Shown in pieces: positions 23,330 to 33,300 of a DNA stretch of 64,000 bases. Position numbers and translations under genes: made by a program. This DNA comes from Plectrocnemia conspersa (Eukaryota; Arthropoda; Insecta; Trichoptera; Polycentropodidae), in NCBI GenBank assembly GCA_009617715.1, contig VTFK01000139.1, positions 372,001 through 436,000 on the forward strand, given 5' to 3'. Below the pieces are notes generated by a model. The model was not told the DNA's origin. It saw nothing but the letters and a program-made list of their open reading frames with translations, and did no database searches. Positions within the stretch are counted from its first letter, which is position 1; each line of letters begins with the position of its first letter.

Positions 23330-23560
23330 TGTAATTTGCGGACAGCAAAATTTAAAGGCACCTTGTGCCTTGTATAAGCACCTAGTGTGGAGTATACATG
23401 CCTTCCTGGTTGTTTGCCAAATAATGCAACTGACTCACTTTTAATATAAAGATATACGAGAGAATATAAATATTATCCATTTTTATTTCCCACAAAATTC
23501 CTACAATTCCTGGTTGGGCCCTACCGGCGTATAGTTTAAATTTAGCTGTATCAGTAATGG
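23330..23560 (+). pseudogene. Jockey/CR1-like LINE C-terminal relic, copy B
   Basis: Inverted counterpart of the LINE fragment at 20700-21180. The reverse complement of 23340-23520 matches 20860-21050, including ATTTGGCAAACA, ACACTAGGTG and ATACAAGGCACAA. As with copy A, the translation matches the thumb region of Jockey/CR1-type ORF2. Confidence 0.6.
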
Positions 23561-23599
23561 ATGTGGGAGACCAACAAAAATAGACGATGATAGAATAAA

Positions 23600-24325
23600 A
23601 TTTTACTCAAACTATTTATCAGCTGGCCAAGAAACTAAAGTAGTCTGATTTAACAGTGCATAGACACATTAGGAAGATTGGGAAGGCTTGGAGGCAAGTT
23701 GTATGGGTTCCAGGCGAATTGTCACAAGTCGGAGCGTATCGGCATATCCCAAGAGTTTCTGGATTTTGAAGCTGAGTTGCCTTTTCGTTCAGATGAGAAA
23801 TTAAAATGAGACAGTGGTTGTCAAACAGAAAACAAGGAATTTTGTGAAAAAAAGGTGGGATTACAAAGAGAGTGTGCATTACGAAACTCTCAAATCTGGC
23901 AAACAATAGTACCAAGCATATATTGTAAGCAACTGGATTGTTTTCACACGTACATAAGTAAAAAATGTTTGCAATTGTCAATAGAAGTCAAATAGTTATA
24001 CATCACAACAATGCGCATCCCTATTTGGCGAAATTGACTTTCGATAAAATCAAGGAACTTGGCTGGAAGGTCTTATCTCATCCATCCTATTCTCAAACCT
24101 TTTTTTCTCGACTATTATTTATTTCGATCGATACTTCCTTTCTTCGAAAAATATAATCAAAATACAGACTAAGTGAAAAGTGGGCTATCGGAATATTTTT
24201 CATCAAAACCTTCAACAATTTATGCTAATGGAATATAAAAAATGACCGAGAGGTAAAAGAATGTTATATCTATAGAAGAAAGTTTAAATTTTGCTACATT
24301 AAAAAAACGACATTTATTTTGGACA
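23600..24325 (+). pseudogene. Mariner relic with altered catalytic residues
   Basis: Three + strand pieces of a mariner transposase are visible in shifting frames. Near 23655 the HTH end reads TVHRHIRKIGKAWRQVVWVP. Near 23862 comes YKESVHYETLKSGK. At 23965-24110 comes IVIHHNNAHPYLAKLTFDKI then KELGWKVLSHPSYSQ. The HQDNARPH block with the second catalytic Asp is HHNNAHPY here, and the third-Asp block is scrambled. A terminal inverted-repeat-like GTCCAAAATAAATGTCGTTT (reverse complement) ends it near 24323. The left terminus was not found. Confidence 0.7.
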
Positions 24326-24429
24326 AATATATAATTTGCACGTGTAAAAATTCCGCTGAATTTTCAATGGATGCAATATTATTATCAAGAAAACTGCTCG
24401 TGTATCTTATGATATAAAAACGAAAACCA

Positions 24430-24735
24430 GTAAAACGTGTCCGATTTTTGCGTATATTAAATGCGATAAGATCACAGGTTAAGTGTTTGCGTAGCTATAA
24501 CTCCGAGGGTTGTATTGTGCGATTGAATAGGGTGGCGGCCAGGGTTTGTGTCAACACAATGCGGCCCAAACGAGGCCCGGGCGGGGGACACTTAATTGCA
24601 CATATATTCCGGGAAATTGGCCGCCGGAGCAACACGTAACCCCCTAGCTGGCTTTTGACGATTTCGCACATAAATATATATAAATACCTATATATGCGCG
24701 TTGGTGAAATGCGGTACCCGATAATAATTTTGAAT
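24430..24735. promoter_or_regulatory. GC-elevated non-coding island
   Basis: About 300 bases with GGGTGGCGGCCAGGG, CGAGGCCCGGGCGGGGGACA and the homeodomain-like CTTAATTGC. Two overlapping open frames lack homology. Candidate intronic enhancer or conserved non-coding element. Confidence 0.3.
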
Positions 24736-25680
24736 ACGATGCTATCCATTGGGAGAGTGACAATTATTGTAAATTTTCTTCCAAATGTAGCTAAAATGAA
24801 CGCTTGATACTAAGCAGATTTGTTTAGAGCTCTACCACCGCAAACTTTGATTAAAAAGCGATCATAAATTCGGCATGTTTGAACCTTACTTAGCATGATA
24901 ATGTAAGAAATCATACCGCTCGTGTAATTAATGGAGTTTTAGTATGTATATGATAATAAATACTACTACGTCTTCTGATTATTGCTGTGATTATTTGAAG
25001 TCTTAGATTGGTTGTCAAAAAAATGATGAGATTCTGAATGACCGCAAATTCAGTGCTAATGTTCAAAATTTATTCGTTTTTATCAGCTTCCTCTTTCTCA
25101 CTTTCACTATGTATTATATTTTATTTACCTTTTGTTACTCAATTAAGTATTTATTTGACAGAAGTACTGAGCGAAATTCAATCAAATTATTAACATATTC
25201 ATTGCTGACGTACAAGTTTAGTTCATTCATTATGCTAATTTCATCTGTGATAGTTTCAGGAGTTTCTTCAAAATTTATAAAATCGTTTGTGGGCATAATT
25301 GTTTTCAGGAACAATACACTTTTGACTATTTTATTTCAGTCCACGAGTCTCTAATATTGCTTATAGCGTTCCATATATTAAAATTCTTCCAAAAATCTCT
25401 TAATGTAGATCCAGCTTTGATTCATTATTTTTTTAATATAATATCGTTAATCTTTGTATTATTGTAAAAAATAATTTAAAAAAAATAATTTTTAAAAATA
25501 TCCTGCATATAAAAAAAATCATATTGTAATTACGGTAAAAAATAATAATAAGATAAATAAAAAAAATACGATTTAAGAATAGGATTGCAAAAATGTGACC
25601 GGAAATAGACGTTATGGAAAAATATTTATAAGAATATTGTGAATAGTAAAATACAGAGTCAGTGTAATTTTAGAACAGAA
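24736..25680. other. AT-rich intron sequence
   Basis: Nothing recognised. A + strand frame at 25109-25354 is hydrophobic, but in this composition it is probably a chance frame. Confidence 0.4.
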
Positions 25681-25689
25681 TATCGATTC

Positions 25690-26390
25690 AGCCTAAAACC
25701 GTGATTTATTGATAATGTTAAAAAAGCTTTTAAGAGAAGAGATAAATCGTACATCATAAAATATTTAAAATAATAAAAACAAGACGAGTAGAATATAAAG
25801 TTTTAAATGAAAAATTAAAAATAGTTAAAGCATTAAGAATGGCTGAAAAAAAGTGAATGAAAAGTCGATAAATAAAATAAAAAAATTACCTGAATAAGAT
25901 ATGGAAAAAAAGATACATTGAAAGTATAAAAGATATTGTGAATTAAATACTTTAGTGCAATAAATTAGTACAATATAATAAGGAAAGATTTATTGTAAAA
26001 TTTCGAGAGCTTAAATCAGTATTCTTAAAAAAAAGGAACATGGGAAATACTAGGAACTAAATTACATTATTTAGTAAATAAATCACTTACCAAAAAGAGA
26101 AATAATAAGATTGCTCCTACTATACCTATAACTAATTTACAAAATTATTTTACAAAACATTATGTGTGAACAACAATCGGGATTCAGAGGAAAACATTCC
26201 ACAGAGACTGCATTATAAATAGTGATAAATTGCTGGCCAATGATATAATAAGAATCATTGGAACAGTTTTCTTGGATTTCAAGAAACAAAAGACAGAAGT
26301 ATTATATAATGTTAAATAAATTAGAGATTATGGGTATGAGTGAAAAAGTTTTAAGATGGTTTGATAATTATTTATAAATAGCCAAAGAAA
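25690..26390 (+). pseudogene. LINE reverse-transcriptase relic
   Basis: The + strand in several frames reads WEILGTKLHYLVNKSLTKKR then PITNLQNYFTKHYV (the linker before the palm), CEQQSGFRGKHSTETAL (finger motif QSGFR..HST.TAL), FLDFKK, and YIMLNKLEIMGMSEKVLRWF then DNYL. These are in the order expected for a non-LTR reverse transcriptase. Numerous stops and an extreme A-rich bias show long decay. The clade is not resolved. Confidence 0.65.
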
Positions 26391-26980
26391 AAATAACTGA
26401 AGAAGATTTGGTTAATATAGTTTGTAATCCTGAAATTGAATGTGAATCTATCAGTGATTCTGAAGAACCAGATTTATTTACTGCTAGAAATATGAGCGAA
26501 GTGATTCAGAAAATACAATAATGAAAATCGATTACAATGTTAAAACAGCAATAAAAATCAAACGATATTTCAGAAATATTATATGAAAAAAAATATTTAT
26601 ATGCATAAAAAACAACAAGATTTTTTAACAATAATAACCAGGAATTTTAAACATTATTAGTGATAACGGTAGCGAATTTAAATCATAAAATAATTGTTAT
26701 ATTTTATTATATATGTTTATGAATATATTATGTACACATTGATTTTTGCTCATTACTACTTATGTTATTAAAACATATGTTAAATGTATGTACAGAAATA
26801 ACAACATCATATTTTTTACGCGTTTTTTTGGAATGTACCTTTTCATTTGTATGAGCTCGACATTCTTTTTTACACGGTATTTTTATCAATGAACATATCC
26901 CATGATTTTGTATGAGCTTCATATCTTTTTTACGCGGTTTTTCGTTAAAAGTATCTACCGCGTAAATCAAGGGATGAGTG
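26391..26980 (+). pseudogene. Tigger/pogo transposon 3' relic
   Basis: Directly after the LINE fragment the frame reads ITEEDLVNIVCNPEIECESI, then FTARNMSEVIQKIQ, and after stops DYNVKTAIKIKRYF. This is the acidic C-terminal tail pattern of Tigger/pogo transposases. The element end at about 26955-26980, read on the - strand, begins CACTCATCCCTTGATTTACG and is flanked by TA (26981-26982), as expected for Tigger ends. The rest of the transposase is missing. Confidence 0.55.
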
Positions 26981-26982
26981 TA

Positions 26983-27829
26983 TATTTAAAATATTTATAA
27001 GCGATAAAGCTTCATAAGTTATTCTTTTCACCGTTATTAATTTAAATTTTATTGATAATTAATAATTTAGAGTTCCTTTTGAAAGCGCGGAGTGCATCTC
27101 GCGTTCGTAGAACGCAAAAATTTAATAATAAAACGCGTTACTAATAAAAAATGATTTACGGCAAAACGAGTCCCAAAATAGCAGTTATTTTTGCGACTTT
27201 TATATTAATCCTGCTTTTTGCACATGTACGACACGCCATTGAGGGGATTGCGATTAAAAAGATATACGACCGGCACTCAATGCACGTGTACCGGTTAATA
27301 CCTACAGAATGTACGAAAAATGTACCTTTTGTCAGAAGCCCCTCATACATATATAAAACATTAATAAACAGATTAATTCGTTTATACAAAAGTTATCATT
27401 TGTAAAGATATTATACCGATAAATTTGATGAAATACTGAGATTAAAAATTTTTCCTATTATCAAATTACAATACAAAACAGACAATAAAATAAATTATCT
27501 ATACTAATCCAGTACTTTGGATGAACCTTAGCTACTAATTAATCGTACATATCGTACATAACGTCCATCTAATCATTAATTAGTTAGCTACTAAAACCAA
27601 TCGAAATATGATTATTAAATATGAGTAATTATATACGATTAATCTGCTACTTCGAATCGTATTAAATAGAGTAATAAATATGTTAGGTATTATTAATATA
27701 AAAGTATTTTATTTTTAGGCAATAATATATATTATTTGAATGCCTGTTTTTGAAGGTAGTGTGGGTGTATTAGTCAAGTTAGTAAATAAGGTTTTTTTTT
27801 TACTATATATGTACCTTTTTTTGAAGGAG
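26983..27829. other. Intron sequence, nothing assigned
   Basis: AT-rich. A mildly GC-elevated patch at 27070-27310 carries a + strand open frame (27151-27405) with a hydrophobic N-terminal stretch (AVIFATFILILLFAH). The opposite strand is open too (27156-27389), so a chance frame is more likely than a gene. Confidence 0.35.
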
Positions 27830-28072
27830 GAAATCTTTAATCAGACACCATCAACTAGAGACGCTAGTTGATCGCCGTGTGGGATTTTTATCCAATAAAA
27901 CCCCCCTCTGCTACTACCACATCTCCGGTATACTTTTTTTACACATTAACATATATTTTTGTGCCCTTTTGTCATTAATTAATAGTCATACAGATACGTT
28001 TCTTTCTGATTCGTTGTTGGGGTAGCTCTTCGGCTTCTCTCATCCTCCACTTTCGCGGTCATAACGCACGAT
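27830..28072 (-). mobile_element. R1-like LINE 3' end, distal part (interrupted by hAT)
   Basis: The antisense strand carries the 3' untranslated tail of a non-LTR element of the R1/TRAS type. It includes a perfect stem-loop (ATCAACTAG 27850-27858, CTAGTTGAT 27864-27872, 5-base loop) followed in sense by a TGGTGTCTG-like tract. The ORF end, about KVEDERSRR near 28040, precedes it. The coding part continues at 29126 on the far side of the inserted hAT. Confidence 0.55.
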
Positions 28073-29117
28073 TAGGGATTCTGTGTCGAGACAACCCGGG
28101 AATTTATTCCCGAGAATTCTAAGATTTTTTGCTGTCTCGAGTCCCGGGAATTTAAAAATTAATAGCCCGGGACTCGAGACTTTCCGAAGTGCAATTTTAC
28201 AAAAATATGTAAAGAGCGAATTTGATGTCGAGCTTATTTTATGTCTCGATATGAAGACAACATGGAATTCCTTATTACCCATGATCTCGAGATTTTGAAA
28301 GTTACGAAATTGCATTAGAAAATCATTAATTGATCTTGGCATCGGCCAAATTTGGAATGAATCGAACATTCACGTATTGGAAAATATTTGTGAAGTACTC
28401 ACTCCTATAAAACTAGCAGTTGAAGCTCTAAGTCGTCAAGATGCCACTTTATTAACTTCCGAAATTATTGTTAATTTCCTTTTAAAAAAAATATTTGTAA
28501 TCAACACAACTCTGTCGCACGAACCACCAAAATATTTCAACGACTAGAAATAAAAAATTCAACTTTAAAAAGGAGTTTCAGATATTAGATTCAACTATCA
28601 AGCGAACTCCGAATCTAGAGCTTTTATTCAAATCATTGCTTACAATTAAGCCAACATCTACAGAAAGCGAGAGAGTTTTTTCTACATCTGGAATATTTGC
28701 CACAAAAACCAGGAACAGGCTATGTGATTCATCATTAAACGCCTTGGTGTTTTTAAAAACATATTTTTCCATACAAAAGTAAAGGTTTTAACTTAATATT
28801 GATATAAATATTTCGATTAAAAAAATTGTAATAAATTAAATTTAAATAAATATCGAATAAAGTTTTTTAAATTGTTTCAATAAGTTTTCACCTATCGTAC
28901 CTATAACACAAATAATATAAAATAATAATAAATGAATTAAAATTAATAATAATAAATTAATTAAAGTTAATAATAATAAGTTAATTTTTTAACATAATTT
29001 TTTTTCATGATTATACGAAAAATAATCAAAGTCTCGAGTCCCGGAAATTCCCGGGACTTTAAAAATTTGGGTCTCGAGTCCCGGGAATCGAAAAAACCCG
29101 AGACTTAAGAATCCCTA
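28073..29117 (+). mobile_element. hAT transposon with perfect 8-bp target duplication
   Basis: The ends are TAGGGATTCT at the left and the reverse complement AGAATCCCTA at the right. The 8-bp CGCACGAT flanks both sides (28065-28072 and 29118-29125), which proves a hAT-type insertion. Near each end, CCCGGGACTCGAGAC-type blocks recur in both orientations. The + strand interior keeps the C-terminal part of the transposase: IHVLENICEVLTPIKLAVEA near 28365, and the dimerisation region PTSTESERVFSTSGIFATKT then RNRLCDSSLNALVFLKTYF at 28650-28775. The N-terminal zinc finger and the catalytic core are lacking, so it is non-autonomous (1045 bp). Confidence 0.9.
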
Positions 29118-29125
29118 CGCACGAT

Positions 29126-29490
29126 GCGAATTCTTGCCTAGCTGATGTATTTTTGTCTCTCAACATGTAGAGGACCATTCATTTGTTTTTGCTCAAAAGC
29201 TTCTTCAATGTTTTTTTTCTTCGCTTCATGCTAGGCAGCTAAAAATTGTGTGGGGAACATCGTATGGTTCGTCAAGTAATAATATAGTCCTTTAGGTTCA
29301 CAATTAGTCTATACGTCCGACGTCCTTTGATTGAGGAGTCCCACCGATCTTGCCATTTGATCATGGTCAGCTCTGTCTTCATCCTTTCTTCCATTGTAAA
29401 AACATGGCTCTCGAAACAAGCAATTCGCATTGCGTCAAAGCAACTCTCAACGCATTTCTCCGTTGAACTCTGGTCAGCATGTTCTTTTCA
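29126..29490 (-). pseudogene. R1-like LINE ORF2 C-terminal part
   Basis: The - strand reads MEERMKTELTMIKWQDRWDS then SIKGRRTYRLIVNLKD. This follows the R1-clade pattern W-Q-x-x-W-D-x-S-x-x-G-R-W-T-H-R-L-I-P in the region between the reverse transcriptase and the terminal zinc knuckle. It is collinear with the 3' tail at 27830-28072 once the inserted hAT and one target copy are disregarded. Frameshifts and stops are present. Confidence 0.6.
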
Positions 29491-29649
29491 CCCTAATTTA
29501 TATGTAAATAAATTAAGCTAACATCTATGTATAAAATATTTAATATGAATTAGTTTATAGCTATATATAATATGATTCTATTCTACACATGAAAATAATA
29601 AGTGCAATATGGGCTTTAGGAATAACCACGCCTTTGAACAAACAACAAA

Positions 29650-30065
29650 GATTGAAATCATAGGATTGGATTTGTATGAAAGCGAAAAAAAGAACCTAGT
29701 CAAGCGAATTGCAACTGACGATAAACCCATGCCTTACCACTAGGACCTTGAGTCGTAAAGGAGTCAATGAAGTGGAAGCATAGAGGTTCACCGACAACCT
29801 ACAAATTCAATACTCAGCCATCTGCGACAAGATTATAGATACGATTATTTGGGATTCAAAACGAATTATTTTAATTGATTATTTGCTTCATAAGTTAACC
29901 GTGACCAGACAATATTATCCCATATTATATTATCGTTTGAAGAGAGATAATATATTAAATAAAAACGATGAGGTAAACTTTGAAAAGGCGTGTGCCCTAT
30001 TTTCGATAATACGCTAATTCTCAAAGCTCTGGTTGTACACGAAGCCCTAAATATCATTAGCTTAA
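29650..30065 (+). pseudogene. Mariner transposase relic (second subfamily)
   Basis: The + strand in several frames shows NLVKRIATDDKPMPYH (where KRIVTGDETWVHHYEPE would be expected), the WKHRG then TQPSATR region that follows the first catalytic Asp, and near 29990 GVCPIFDNTLILKALVVHEA, matching GVLFLQDNAPAH...AQEAL around the second Asp. The WKH and QPSA signatures separate it from the GGTAATCCC mariners. Both ends are missing. Confidence 0.6.
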
Positions 30066-31102
30066 AATAAATTTCTCATTCACCCTACATCGCATATTAA
30101 TCTCCTAGCTATTATAAAATACTATCTATAGGTAATAATTTATTTTTTAACTTATATTTAAAAACTAAATATGATTTAAATTTTATATATATTTATGTAA
30201 TATATTTTTAATTAACGTTTGTTTTTATGTCGTTGTTTGAATTTTTAACGGACTTATTCAACACGTTACTTAGCTTTTTGAGATGTGAGGGCTAGCGTAT
30301 CGCAACTTTTCTTTCTTGCATCTCGTTTGACTATGTTAGCCGCCGCAGATTTTTCAGCTGCATCGGTCTTGATCTTGATCATGATAAATTTCGTTTATGC
30401 GACACGTTTGTTTGTTTGTTTAAAAACTCTTCCCAACAAATAATTATTTACAAATGTACCTATAAAATACCCATAATATTAGGTCATTGTTAATTCATGG
30501 CAATGTTACCGATAATTCAATTCATTTTATGTTTTTTTAATTTTACCAAAATCTACTTTATTTCTTGTTCTTGCTAATTTGACCGTTTGCCATTCAGGCT
30601 CAGAACCCCAATAACCTTACTTGTGGGATGTGTGTGATTTTTTTTATTTGTGATGGTTTCTGTTTCAGCAACGAATATCCTTCGATTCTCGTATGTTTAT
30701 ATGTGTGTGTGTGAGTATTTTGCGCACTTGTTTTGACATACATATTTTTTTGCTTTTTAGCCAGGTTTAATTGCTTTTGCGGTTTGCGGTTACGTGCCAT
30801 CCACAGTATGAAATATATACATTTATTTGACATTTAATACGTTCTTTTCAATGTAACGACCCGCAAACAAAAGCTACCACGCAAGTTACCGTATCTTGAT
30901 ATGATATATTGACGATACACAGATGTTCTATGACGCCCTATCTAAAACAATTGATCAGATTATGAACAATAAACATTTTTTCATAATGATATAAATAAAT
31001 AAAGATATAACAATATCTACATCACAGTACAATAAAATAAAAATAAATTGTCGAAAAAAAGTTTACTTCGTCTTGTTCCAAATATGGTCCATTTTCGAAT
31101 GA
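30066..31102. other. AT-rich intron sequence
   Basis: No gene recognised. The - strand frame at 30600-30833 includes a (TG)n-derived Thr-His run and looks spurious. Confidence 0.4.
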
Positions 31103-31110
31103 GTAGAAAT

Positions 31111-31909
31111 TAGAGTCTCCAATTCGAGTAATCTAGTACTCGATACTCGAGTATTTTTGTCTATTTTTCAAGTACTTGATAATCGAGTATTTTGAAAATT
31201 ACTCGATTAATACTCGAAATTAAAAAATTTTGAAATATTTCAGAAACAAAAATAACTTTAACTCGGTCTGGTAAAGGTTAACGTCTTGCTTTTATTTGGC
31301 GTTTATGCCCGAAGTCCTGAGTTAGAGCGGTTACTATCAGGTATAATTTTTTCATAGTTCCATAGTTGCATAGTTCCGGTCGTCGGCTATGTTAGTGGGT
31401 ACGACGTAGAAATTTCTTTTGTGTTTTTTGTTCGACAGTCCCGACTTCGACAGTCCCGACAGTTCGACAGTCCCGACAGTTCGACAGTCCCGAAGGGAAT
31501 GAAAGAAGAGAACATAAAAAGAGAGTTCAAAAAATTTTATATCTATAAAAAGCGAACAGATATAAATTAGAAGCCTTATCCAACGCGTTAATGACAATAA
31601 GACCAACATCAACAGCAACGGAAAGGGTTTTTTCCATAACGGGAATAATAAAACCAAAGGTTAGCAGTAATATTAAATTCGAGATACTTTTGCATTATTG
31701 TTTTTTTAAAAGTATGTTCGTGAAGTTAAAATAATTGTAAAAATTAACATACTAAGTATTTTATTTATTTATTTATATGTGCACGAATTTGAATAATAGC
31801 TATTTTGGTACATTTGGTAAATACTCGAAAGTACTCGAGTACTCGAGTATTTTAAAATTTTAATATTCGATACTCGAGTAGTTGATGGTTCGAGTAATTG
31901 GAGACTCTA
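31111..31909 (+). mobile_element. hAT transposon with perfect 8-bp target duplication, CTCGAG-rich ends
   Basis: The element begins TAGAGTCTCCAATT and ends with its reverse complement AATTGGAGACTCTA. GTAGAAAT flanks both sides (31103-31110, 31910-31917). Subterminal regions on both sides are packed with TACTCGAGTA-type palindromes. The only coding remnant is the C-terminal hAT dimerisation region on the + strand near 31570-31730: ALSNALMTIRPTSTATERVF then SITGIIKPKVSS. At 799 bp it is non-autonomous. A 17-bp minisatellite sits inside. Confidence 0.9.
31431..31494. repeat. 17-bp minisatellite inside the hAT element
   Basis: Nearly four tandem units of TTCGACAGTCCCGACAG. The first unit is shortened by three bases and the last runs out as CCCGAAGG. 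Read on the - strand it produces a repetitive RDCRTVGTVELSGLSKSG-like translation, which has no meaning as protein. Confidence 0.9.
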
Positions 31910-32252
31910 GTAGAAATAGACCGTTCGATATCCATTTATTATATTAACAGCTTTACACCAATGCATCTGTCGACTCCATGGGGTGAATATGTATAGTTTT
32001 TTATCTACAGTATTATATATTAACTAAAACACTAACTAAAAGAATAATTAATCTATGCATTTTTAATTTTATTTACTGGTACACAAACAAATATCTATCC
32101 CCTGCTGGATTAAATAAATATGAAAGGTCTAATTTTTTTTATATTTTGGACGTATTTTTAAGTATATAATAAAGTATTATCTACAAAGTTACATAAATAT
32201 AGTTGTATTTTATGAAATCGTCTCTAATGATAATATGATGATATTTTTCCAG

Positions 32253-32456
32253 GCACAAGCCGCTCTCATGTACGACGCCGTCTATGTCCTAATCGAGGCG
32301 TTCAACAGGCTTATGAGGAAACGGCAAGAATCGATGAGAAGCAATTCCAGAAGGGCCCAGATCTTCAGCAACACCTCCCGCTCTTTGGACTGCACCACTA
32401 AGGGATGGGTAACACCCTGGGAGCACGGAGACAAGATATCGCGACTGATCAGAAAG
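32253..32456 (+). CDS. Kainate-type glutamate receptor, exon (ATD, part 3)
   Basis: Codes 68 residues beginning AQAALMYDAVYVLIEAFNRL and ending HGDKISRLIRK. AQAALMYDAV directly continues the KESIS end of the previous exon, as in insect Grik-type receptors. The middle carries TSRSLDCTTKGWVTPWEHG, whose Cys probably forms the conserved ATD disulphide. The acceptor is TTCCAG, the donor is GTAAAT, and both introns are phase 0. Two large transposon-filled introns (21.1 kb before, 15.8 kb after) isolate this exon. Confidence 0.95.
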
Positions 32457-33225
32457 GTAAATTTCCTTACGGTCGATTAATTGAGTAATTAAAGAACAAA
32501 CGCTTAAAGAGGACGAGCTTCGATTGATCATATATATACAGTGTATATAATTTTAAATAGTATACCACGGCAATATTAAATATTAAAATGCTACAAGGGC
32601 GAAAAGCAATGTCTAATATCACAAGTATGAGAGTATGATAATATACTATTTAATTTGATTTTTTTTTTCTGTAGTGCTTTGAAATCTATCAAGTATGGCA
32701 CACAAATAATATTTCATTTAAAATGTTAAATATTACTAATTAGTTTGCTGCTCAATTTATTTTCTTAATTTAAATTACCTTTTTGTATACATTTTTATTT
32801 CCCTTTTTCTAAATCTTTTAACTACAAATACAATTATCTTATGAAAAAATATATTAAAGCAAAAGTCTTCGAATATCAATTTTAATTTCAAATGTATTAC
32901 GCAGCATTTTAACTTAAAGATTATTATTCTGTTTAAGAATTAATTGGCTAATTAAAAAAACGAATATCAAAAGTCTTTCTTTGAATTGTCCCAAATAATT
33001 TAAAATTACATTTATGCCGTCTCTATACAAGGTAGTCCATAAGGCATTATACATTAATTATTAATATTTATTAAAAATATAAAATAAGACGTCTGTATAC
33101 ACAAAAGATATTCGAAATGGTAATATACATAGCCCATCAAATATTTCTAAAGCTTATACCTTTGTAATACCGCTTTATTTATGTTTTAATTCAACGTTAC
33201 CTAAAAAAAACATAACTTTTTAAGC
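32457..33225. other. Start of the 15.8-kb intron, non-coding
   Basis: AT-rich. Nothing recognised. Confidence 0.5.
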
Positions 33226-33300
33226 CAGTGGTATCCAAACTTTATGATACTATGCCCCATATTTAAAAAAAAAAAAAAAAATCTTGGTGTCCCCATTGAT
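33226..33300 (+). mobile_element. Possible hAT terminus with poly-A run
   Basis: CAGTGGTATCCAAACTTTAT followed by ATGCCCCAT resembles the CAGTGGTTCCCAAAC ends of some hAT families. An uninterrupted A run (about 33268-33284) follows. No partner end or transposase was seen. Confidence 0.35.

Noticed and set aside
27151..27405. Short secreted or membrane protein with hydrophobic N-terminus
   Set aside because: The opposite strand is open over the same stretch and no homologue is recognised. A stop-poor patch explains both frames.
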